In this document: positions 57,859 to 64,000 of the stretch, one piece after another
Layout: the number at the start of each line of letters is the position of its first letter
How positions within the stretch are numbered: the stretch's first letter is position 1
Source of the DNA: Burkholderiales bacterium
GTDB lineage: Bacteria > Pseudomonadota > Gammaproteobacteria > Burkholderiales > Burkholderiaceae_C
Direction of reading: 5' to 3'
Length of the DNA stretch: 64,000 nucleotides
NCBI GenBank assembly: GCA_020354665.1
Contig: CP070653.1
Location: 550,946 to 614,945 of the forward strand
Translations under genes and position numbers: made by a program
Notes under the pieces: generated by a model
The model's input: only the letters and a program-made list of their open reading frames with translations
Databases searched by the model: none
Told to the model about the DNA's origin: nothing

Positions 57859-59499
57859 ATGGCCGTGGTGGAAGTGAAGGTCCCCGACATCGGGGACTTC
57901 AAGGACGTTGCCGTCATCGAAGTGCTGGTCAAGCCGGGCGACACCATCAAGGCGGAGCAGTCGCTGATCACCGTCGAATCGGACAAGGCGTCGATGGAGA
58001 TTCCGTCGTCGCACGCCGGCGGGGTCAGGGAACTGAAGGTCGCGCTGGGCGACACGGTCAGCGAAGGGTCGGTGGTGCTACTGCTCGAGACACAGGGCGC
58101 GGCAGCCGCGCCGCGCGAAGCGCCGGCGGCTGTGCCGGCCGCTGTGCCTGCCGCACCAGCCAGTGCGCCGGTTGTTTCCGCGCCGACGCCCGCCGCCGGC
58201 CGCGTCGAGGTATTGGTCCCCGACATCGGCGACTTCCGCGACGTGGCCGTGATCGAGATCTTCGTCAAGCCAGGTGACGCGATCCAGGTCGAGCAGAGCC
58301 TGATCACCGTCGAAAGCGACAAGGCATCGATGGAGATTCCCTCGTCGCACGCCGGCGTGGTCAAGGAACTCAAGGTCAAGCTCGGCGACAAGGTCTCGCA
58401 GGGTTCGCCAATCGCGGTTCTCGAGGGTGCTGCGGGCGCCGCCACGGCACCGCCGGCTGCGCCCGTTGCGACGCCCGCAGCCGCGGAGGCGCAGCCGCCG
58501 GCCGTGCCCTCGGCGCCTGTGCCCGCGCCGATGCCGCCGCACCAGCCAGCTGCTGCGAAGGGCACGCTGCCGCATGCCTCGCCGTCGGTGCGCAAGTTCG
58601 CGCGCGAGCTCGGCGTGCCGCTCGACGAGGTGACGGGCAGCGGATCCAAAGGCCGCATCACGCAGGAGGATGTGCAGCGCTTCGTCAAGGGCGTGATGAG
58701 CGGTGCCACACAGACCGAGGCACAGAAGGCCAAGGCGCCCACCCAAGTGGCCGCCGGCGGCGCGCTGCCTGGGCTGTTGCCGTGGCCGCAGGTCGACTAC
58801 GCGAAGTTCGGCGAGGTCGAGCGCACGGACTTGTCGCGCATCAAGAAGATCAGCGGCGCCAACCTCCACCGCAACTGGGTGATGATCCCCCACGTCACCA
58901 ACCACGACGACGCGGACATCACCGAGCTCGAGGCGTTCCGGGTCCAGCTCAACAAGGAGTACGACAAGAGCGGCATCAAGGTCACGATGCTCGCGTTCCT
59001 GATCAAGGCCAGCGTCGCTGCCTTGAAGAGATTCCCCGAGTTCAACGCGTCGCTCGACGGCGACCAGCTGGTGCTCAAGAAGTACTTCCACATCGGATTC
59101 GCCGCTGACACGCCCAACGGGCTGGTCGTGCCGGTGATCAAGGACGCCGACAAGAAGGGCATTCTGGCGATCAGCCTGGAGATGAGCGAGCTCGCGAAAA
59201 AGGCGCGCGAGGGCAAGCTCGGTCCCGCGGAGATGACGGGCGGCTGCTTCAGCATCTCGTCGCTCGGCGGCATCGGCGGTCGCTACTTCACGCCGATCAT
59301 CAACGCGCCGGAGGTTGCGATCATGGGTGTTTGTCGCAGCAGCACCGAGCCGCGCTGGGATGGCAAGCAGTTCACTCCGCGGCTGATCCTGCCGCTATCG
59401 CTCAGTTGGGATCACCGCGTGATTGACGGCGCCGCCGCCGCGCGCTTCAACGCGTATTTCGTGCAGATCCTGGCGGACTTCCGCCGGGTGATGCTGTGA
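57859..59499 (+). CDS. aceF: Dihydrolipoyl acetyltransferase (pyruvate dehydrogenase E2), two lipoyl domains
   Basis: A 546-residue core subunit of the complex. Two lipoyl domains carry lipoylation sites at Lys43 and Lys155 (both SDKASMEIP). Ala/Pro-rich linkers separate them from a peripheral-subunit-binding domain (about 236-275: ASPSVRKFARELGVPLDEV) and the catalytic domain (about 315-546). That domain ends in SWDHRVIDGAAAARF, holding the catalytic His and Asp. It starts 24 bp after aceE. Lipoyl domain 1 is nearly identical in DNA to that of lpdA. Confidence 0.96.
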   Translation: MAVVEVKVPDIGDFKDVAVIEVLVKPGDTIKAEQSLITVESDKASMEIPSSHAGGVRELKVALGDTVSEGSVVLLLETQGAAAAPREAPAAVPAAVPAAPASAPVVSAPTPAAGRVEVLVPDIGDFRDVAVIEIFVKPGDAIQVEQSLITVESDKASMEIPSSHAGVVKELKVKLGDKVSQGSPIAVLEGAAGAATAPPAAPVATPAAAEAQPPAVPSAPVPAPMPPHQPAAAKGTLPHASPSVRKFARELGVPLDEVTGSGSKGRITQEDVQRFVKGVMSGATQTEAQKAKAPTQVAAGGALPGLLPWPQVDYAKFGEVERTDLSRIKKISGANLHRNWVMIPHVTNHDDADITELEAFRVQLNKEYDKSGIKVTMLAFLIKASVAALKRFPEFNASLDGDQLVLKKYFHIGFAADTPNGLVVPVIKDADKKGILAISLEMSELAKKAREGKLGPAEMTGGCFSISSLGGIGGRYFTPIINAPEVAIMGVCRSSTEPRWDGKQFTPRLILPLSLSWDHRVIDGAAAARFNAYFVQILADFRRVML

Positions 59500-59542
59500 G
59501 CGGAGGCTCCGCCATGGGCATCCCCGCTCACGTTCGTTCGCT

Positions 59543-59576
59543 GGCCCCTGCGGGGGCGCAGGCCCCCGTTGGGGCC
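59543..59576 (+). terminator. Very strong intercistronic hairpin between aceF and lpdA
   Basis: GGCCCC (59543-59548) pairs with GGGGCC (59571-59576), and inside it CGGGGGC (59551-59557) pairs with GCCCCCG (59562-59568) around a GCAG loop. The two stems are separated by a small TG/TT internal loop. No U-tract follows. It may lower lpdA expression or protect the upstream aceEF message. Confidence 0.6.
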
Positions 59577-59595
59577 GGCCGGCAGGAGTCCTGAC

Positions 59596-61365
59596 ATGGC
59601 CCTCATCGAAGTCAAGGTTCCCGACATCGGCGACTTCAAGGACGTTGCCGTCATCGAAGTGCTGGTCAAGCCGGGCGACACCATCAAGGCGGAGCAGTCG
59701 CTGATCACCGTCGAGTCGGACAAGGCGTCGATGGAGATTCCTTCGTCGCACGCCGGCGTGGTCAGGGAAATGAAAGTCGCGCTGGGCGACAAGGTCAGCG
59801 AAGGCTCGACGATCCTGACGCTGGAGGCACAACCGGCGGCCGCACCGGCCTCGGCACCTGCAGCGGCGTCCGTTGCTGCACCGTCGGCTCCGGCAGTCAG
59901 CACGGCGCCGGCAGCAAGCTACGCCGGCGTGGCCGACCTCGAGTGCGAGATGCTGGTGCTTGGTGGGGGTCCCGGTGGCTATTCGGCGGCGTTCCGTGCC
60001 GCCGACCTCGGCATGAAGACGGTGCTCGTCGAGCGCTATCCGGCGCTGGGCGGCGTGTGCCTGAACGTCGGCTGCATCCCGAGCAAGGCCCTGCTGCACG
60101 TGGCGGCGGTGATCGACGAAGTCAGCCACTTCGCGGGCATCGGCGTCGAGTTTGGAAAACCGAGGATCGATGCGAAGAAGCTGCTTGCCCACAAGGTCAA
60201 AGTCGTCGGCAAGCTGACCGGCGGCCTGGCCGCAATGGCCAAGATGCGCAAAGTGACGGTGGTGCGCGGCTACGGCAGCTTCGTCGATCCGCACCATCTG
60301 GCCGTCGAGGAGACCACCGGCAGTGGCCAGGACAAGACTGGCAAGACGCAGACCATCCGATTCAGGCAGTGCATCATCGCCGCTGGGTCGCAGGCGGTGC
60401 ACCTACCGTTCCTGCCCGACGATCCGCGCATCGTTGACTCCACCGGCGCGCTCGAGCTGCGCGAGCTACCCCAGAGGATGCTGATCATCGGCGGCGGCAT
60501 CATCGGCCTGGAGATGGGCACCGTCTATTCGACGCTCGGGGCGCGGCTGGACGTTGTCGAGATGATGGACAACCTCATGCTCGGAGCGGACCGCGACCTG
60601 GTCAGGGTGTGGCAGAAGATGAACGCGCCGCGCTTCGACAACATCATGCTCAAGACGAAAACCGTCGGGGCCGAAGCGATGGCCAAGGGCATCCGCGTCA
60701 AGTTCGAGTCTGCCGACGGCAAGAGTAGCGACGGGTTGTACGACCTCGTGCTGCAAGCCGTCGGCCGCACCCCGAATGGCAGCAAGATCGGCGCGGAAAA
60801 GGCGGGGGTCGCTGTGACCGACCGCGGCTTCATCGCGGTAGATGTGCAAATGCGCACGAACGTCGGACACATTTTCGCGATCGGCGACATCGTTGGCCAG
60901 CCGATGCTGGCACACAAGGCAGTGCACGAGGCGCACGTTGCGGCCGAGGTGGCGGCTGGAGAGAAAGCGGCCTTCGATGCGCGCGTGATTCCGAGCGTTG
61001 CCTACACCGATCCCGAGGTCGCGTGGGTCGGCCTGACCGAGGACGAGGCGAAAGCCAGTGGCGTCAAGGTGAAGAAGGGCCTCTTCCCATGGACCGCATC
61101 AGGGCGCGCAATTGCCAATGGCCGCGACGAGGGCTTCACGAAACTGTTGTTTGACGAGCAGACGCACCGCCTCGTCGGCGGCGGCATCGTCGGCACGCAC
61201 GCCGGCGACTTGATCAGCGAGATCGCACTGGCGATCGAGATGGGCGCCGATGCGGTCGACATCGGCAAGACGATCCATCCGCATCCGACGCTCGGGGAAA
61301 GCATCGGGATGGCCGCCGAGGTCGCCCACGGCTCGTGCACCGATCTGCCGCCCCAGAAGAGGTGA
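59596..61365 (+). CDS. lpdA: Dihydrolipoyl dehydrogenase (E3) with N-terminal lipoyl domain
   Basis: A 589-residue E3 that reoxidises dihydrolipoamide with NAD+. Residues 1-80 are a lipoyl domain (Lys43 in [10 protein letters not shown]). An Ala/Pro linker leads to the flavoprotein: FAD motif [16 protein letters not shown], redox cysteines in [19 protein letters not shown] motif [12 protein letters not shown], and the C-terminal HPHPTLGES with the catalytic His. Lipoyl-fused E3 is typical of the pyruvate complex in betaproteobacteria. The ATG at 59596 is preceded by GGCAGGAG. Confidence 0.95.
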   Translation: MALIEVKVPDIGDFKDVAVIEVLVKPGDTIKAEQSLITVESDKASMEIPSSHAGVVREMKVALGDKVSEGSTILTLEAQPAAAPASAPAAASVAAPSAPAVSTAPAASYAGVADLECEMLVLGGGPGGYSAAFRAADLGMKTVLVERYPALGGVCLNVGCIPSKALLHVAAVIDEVSHFAGIGVEFGKPRIDAKKLLAHKVKVVGKLTGGLAAMAKMRKVTVVRGYGSFVDPHHLAVEETTGSGQDKTGKTQTIRFRQCIIAAGSQAVHLPFLPDDPRIVDSTGALELRELPQRMLIIGGGIIGLEMGTVYSTLGARLDVVEMMDNLMLGADRDLVRVWQKMNAPRFDNIMLKTKTVGAEAMAKGIRVKFESADGKSSDGLYDLVLQAVGRTPNGSKIGAEKAGVAVTDRGFIAVDVQMRTNVGHIFAIGDIVGQPMLAHKAVHEAHVAAEVAAGEKAAFDARVIPSVAYTDPEVAWVGLTEDEAKASGVKVKKGLFPWTASGRAIANGRDEGFTKLLFDEQTHRLVGGGIVGTHAGDLISEIALAIEMGADAVDIGKTIHPHPTLGESIGMAAEVAHGSCTDLPPQKR

Positions 61366-61368
61366 GCT

Positions 61369-61382
61369 ACCCGGAGCCGGGT
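61369..61382 (+). terminator. Possible terminator after lpdA
   Basis: ACCCGG-AG-CCGGGT (61369-61382) lies 4 bp past the lpdA stop and is followed by TTC. The loop is very small and the U-tract short, so it is only a weak candidate. Confidence 0.3.
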
Positions 61383-61572
61383 TTCAGCGCCGTCGGTTCT
61401 GCACAAACGCGCGATTCGCGCAAGATGCCCCAACACCGCGGCCGCATCGGCAGGGCTCGCCTACGCGTGCATGCGCTAACATTCCGGGGCGTGGCGGCTT
61501 GCGCGCGGGCTGACGCCTGACGTGTGGCGCGGCGGGCGGGTCGCCGACCCGCCATCGACCCCGATCGTTACC

Positions 61573-62742
61573 ATGCGGCGTATCCCTGTAGTGCAGTTCA
61601 GTTTGTCGGTCCGGTGCTCGATGGTGGTGATGGCAGCCGCCGCTTGCATGCCCATGGTTGGCTGGACACAGCAGGTCGGCTCGGCGCCGGATCAAGGTAA
61701 GGACGCGGCCAAGGCGGCAGCAAATGCGGCATCGGCGAGCGAAGCGGCACGGCGTGTCGCGCGCTTTCTTGCATCGAGCCATCCGCTCGATCCGCAACTG
61801 CAGCTGCGCCGCGGGTTGAGTCTCGCCGAAGAAGGCCGTGCCGACGAAGCGATCAACATCTTCACGCGACTGACCATTGAGCACCCCGAGCTGCCGGAGC
61901 CCTACAACAACCTCGCAGTGCTCTACGCCGGCGAGGGTCAGTACGACAAGGCGCGTCAGTCTCTGGAGTCGGCGCTGCGAACGCATCCGAGCTATTCGGT
62001 GGCGTTCAGCAACCTGTCCGAGGTGTACTCGCAGCTGGCGAGCGAGGCGTATGCAAAGGCGCTTCCCGCCACCGCCGCGAGCGCGCCCGCGCCGCCGCGC
62101 TTGGCGATGATCCGCGAGGTGGCGCCCGCCATTGCGAAGGGGCCGACGGAAACCACCGAGGCTGCAACGGCCCCGACGCCTGCGCCCGCACCGGCGGCCG
62201 CTACCGACGCGGCGGCACAGTCGGCGGCCGCGTCGGCTGCGCGCTACCCCACCGCGCCGCCGCAGGTGCCGCCGCAGGCGCCGACGATTGCAACGCTGGC
62301 AAAGGCAGCGCCGCCGGCTGTTGCTCCAGCGTCGTCTGCAACGGCCGCATCGTCAGTCACTGCTGCTGCCAAGCCGGCGGCCAGTGTGGAAGCCGCGGCC
62401 GCACAAGCTGCCGCCGAGCAGGTGCACGCCGCAGTGCAGGCTTGGGCAAGGGCTTGGAGTCGCAAGGACCTCGATGCGTATTACGCGGCCTACACGCCCG
62501 ATTTCGACGGCGGCAAGACACGCCAGGCGTGGCTGGCTGAGCGCCGCGCGCGCATCGCCGGCAAGAAGCAGATCTCGGTCACCGTGTCGGGCGTCGAGGT
62601 TGTCGTCGAGGGTAAGCGGGCTACCGCTCGCTTCCACCAGAGCTATGCCTCCGACCGCTTGAAGGTTTCCGGGTCGAAGACGCTGCGTTTCGTGAAGTCC
62701 GGCGAGAAGTGGTTGATCAACGACGAGAACGTCGAGTCGTGA
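61573..62742 (+). CDS. Exported TPR protein with C-terminal NTF2-like domain
   Basis: A 389-residue protein from the ATG at 61573. A signal-like hydrophobic stretch covers about 8-30. TPR repeats fill about 70-165 (LRRGLSLAEEGRADEAINIF, then PEPYNNLAVLYAGEGQYDKA). A long Ala/Pro linker (about 180-290) leads to an NTF2/SnoaL-like domain (about 295-389: AWARAWSRKDLDAYYAAYTP ... KSGEKWLINDEN). I infer a periplasmic scaffold. Its stop and the next start overlap (TGATG), so it is made with the Csd6-like enzyme. Confidence 0.78.
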   Translation: MRRIPVVQFSLSVRCSMVVMAAAACMPMVGWTQQVGSAPDQGKDAAKAAANAASASEAARRVARFLASSHPLDPQLQLRRGLSLAEEGRADEAINIFTRLTIEHPELPEPYNNLAVLYAGEGQYDKARQSLESALRTHPSYSVAFSNLSEVYSQLASEAYAKALPATAASAPAPPRLAMIREVAPAIAKGPTETTEAATAPTPAPAPAAATDAAAQSAAASAARYPTAPPQVPPQAPTIATLAKAAPPAVAPASSATAASSVTAAAKPAASVEAAAAQAAAEQVHAAVQAWARAWSRKDLDAYYAAYTPDFDGGKTRQAWLAERRARIAGKKQISVTVSGVEVVVEGKRATARFHQSYASDRLKVSGSKTLRFVKSGEKWLINDENVES

Positions 62743-64000
62743 TGCGACAGCGAGTTCGTTCAGAGTCGGCGGGCCGGTCAGGATGGCCTGTCGTGGTCGC
62801 CGGCGCGCTTCTGCTCGCACAGGCGATCGTGCCCGCCGGCTGGGCACAGGCGGATGAGGGGAGCGATGGGCGCAGTGGCGCCGTCAGTGCCGCCGGCCCT
62901 CTCACCGCGGCGCAATCTCCGGAGCGGCGGTTGATTGCGGTATACCGCTTGATCGGTGAGGCGCGCCTGGGCGAAGCCCTCGAACAAGCCGACGCGCTGG
63001 TGCGCGACGTACCCAACTTCAGGCTCGCTCACCTGGTGCGCGGCGACCTGTTGACGGCACGGCGCGGCGTGTTGAGCGGATTCGCTGGCGGGGTGACGCG
63101 CACGGCGCCGGATTCGAGCGACCTGGCCCAGCAGAGCGAGCAGATTCGCCAGGAAGCCGTCCTTCGCCTGCTCGCATTGCAAGACATGCCGCCGCCCGGG
63201 GCGGTGCCGCGGCAGTTCGTCATGCTGCCGGCATCGACCAGGCATGCGATCGCGGTGGACGCGGCGCGCTCGCGGCTCTATCTGTTCGAGCACCGTTCGG
63301 GCAAGCTCGCACTGATCGAAAGCCACTACGTGTCGATTGGCCGGGCGGGCGTTGACAAACGGGTGGAGGGCGACCAGCGCACCCCGCTGGGCGTCTATTT
63401 CATCACCAGCAAGCTTTCTGACAAGCAGCTGAAGGACTTCTATGGCGCCGGTGCGCTGCCGTTGAACTACCCCAACGAATACGACCGCCGCATCGGGCGC
63501 ACTGGCAGCGGAATCTGGTTGCACGGCGTTCCGAGCGAGAGCTATGCGCGCGCGCCGCGTGAGACCGACGGTTGCGTCGTGTTGGCCAACGATGACCTGC
63601 GCCGGATCATGAGCACCGTGCGGGCGCGGCAGACCCCGGTAGTCATCGTCGAACGCATCGATTGGGTGGCGCCCGATTCGCTCGACGGCGAGCGCCGCCA
63701 GGTTCTTGCGCTGCTCGAGGGGTGGCGGGGCGTGCGCTGGGACCCGTCCCGCGCGGTGGACTTCTACGCCACCTCGCTCGGTGATGACGACAAGGCGCAG
63801 CCGTCGCGCGTCTCCCCCGAACGCCTGTTCAAGACTTCCCGGCCGCGGCCGACCCAGCTCAAGGAGGTCTCGATTCTCGCCTGGCACGATGGCCGGGATT
63901 TGCTCGTCGTGACCTTCGGCGAGGTGCCGCAGGGTGCGCGTTCAGGCGCGGTGCTGCGGCAGTACTGGGCGGACGACGGCAATGGCTGGAAGATCGTCCA
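62742..64000 (+). CDS. Csd6-like L,D-transpeptidase/carboxypeptidase family protein (partial, runs off right edge)
   Basis: I translated this by hand from the ATG at 62742; it is open for 419 codons to the window end. A signal-like segment (about 15-37) leads into a helical N-terminal region. The YkuD catalytic domain covers about 165-310, with His261 (WLHG) and predicted nucleophile Cys278 (ETDGCVVL). The C-terminal part begins another NTF2-like domain (LKEVSILAWHDGRDLLVVTF ... GWKIV). This matches the Csd6 layout known from Helicobacter pylori, where it trims peptidoglycan peptides and sets cell shape. It is coupled to the TPR/NTF2 gene. Confidence 0.85.
   Translation, partial: MRQRVRSESAGRSGWPVVVAGALLLAQAIVPAGWAQADEGSDGRSGAVSAAGPLTAAQSPERRLIAVYRLIGEARLGEALEQADALVRDVPNFRLAHLVRGDLLTARRGVLSGFAGGVTRTAPDSSDLAQQSEQIRQEAVLRLLALQDMPPPGAVPRQFVMLPASTRHAIAVDAARSRLYLFEHRSGKLALIESHYVSIGRAGVDKRVEGDQRTPLGVYFITSKLSDKQLKDFYGAGALPLNYPNEYDRRIGRTGSGIWLHGVPSESYARAPRETDGCVVLANDDLRRIMSTVRARQTPVVIVERIDWVAPDSLDGERRQVLALLEGWRGVRWDPSRAVDFYATSLGDDDKAQPSRVSPERLFKTSRPRPTQLKEVSILAWHDGRDLLVVTFGEVPQGARSGAVLRQYWADDGNGWKIV

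Overview
The window is about 64 kb of GC-rich chromosomal DNA, densely packed with genes and with little non-coding space. The gene content points to a betaproteobacterium, most likely in or near Burkholderiales. The reasons are a homodimeric aceE with a two-lipoyl aceF and a lipoyl-domain-carrying lpdA, a FixL/FixJ-type pair next to aceE, a ribF-ileS-lspA cluster, an E. coli-type argG, thioredoxin 2 and several proteobacterial DUF families (DUF502, DUF924, DUF1015, DUF2189). No rRNA, tRNA, CRISPR array, prophage or insertion sequence was recognised. Most genes are core or widespread. The unusual material lies in regulation, odd domain combinations and single-residue changes.

Layout. 1-1250: a two-gene receiver operon on the minus strand behind a clear sigma-54 promoter. 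The second gene runs off the left edge and encodes a receiver domain with repeated hydrophobic segments, apparently a membrane-tethered response regulator. 1.6-8.5 kb (minus): a DUF2007 protein, glutathione reductase, a YbhB-like protein, homospermidine synthase, a Usp-like protein and a Lon-like protease whose start codon sits in a predicted mRNA hairpin. 8.6-11.6 kb (plus): archease, RtcB RNA ligase and a CapA-like protein. 11.6-18.7 kb: a CBS protein, a hairpin-rich intergenic region, quinone oxidoreductase, a DUF2189 membrane protein, UbiB, a duplicated secreted protein, an M16 peptidase and a small coiled-coil protein. 18.7-23.3 kb (minus): lspA, ileS and ribF, with an in-frame TGA in ileS.

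23.5-30.9 kb: a P1 peptidase with a thioredoxin-fold remnant, a paired acyl-CoA dehydrogenase, a retropepsin-like protein with an altered catalytic triplet, yajQ, murB and a DUF1015 protein. 31-34.2 kb: a Met/His/Gly-rich Spy-like periplasmic protein divergent from an OmpR/EnvZ-type pair whose sensor carries its own Met/His cluster. 34.3-43.3 kb: an FAH-family hydrolase, argG, DUF924, GNAT, a voltage-gated-type potassium channel with a zinc ribbon, a Gfo/Idh/MocA oxidoreductase, a 2OG-Fe dioxygenase, DUF502, an MFS transporter and ThpR. 43.3-51.7 kb: a membrane pseudokinase, trxC, DUF456, rmuC, a glutaredoxin-like protein, oligopeptidase A and folD. 51.8-61.4 kb: a FixJ/FixL pair divergent from aceE-aceF-lpdA. 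61.6-64.0 kb: a TPR/NTF2 periplasmic protein and a Csd6-like L,D-transpeptidase-family protein that runs off the right edge.

Many neighbours are joined by start/stop overlaps (ATGA, GTGA or TGATG), which suggests translational coupling: Lon-like to Usp-like, RR to HK twice, folD to prlC, GNAT to DUF924, and TPR to Csd6-like. The best candidates for something new are the sigma-54-driven receiver operon with its membrane-embedded REC protein, the Lon-like mRNA hairpin, the pseudokinase, the Met/His-rich envelope module, and the TPR/NTF2 plus Csd6-like pair.
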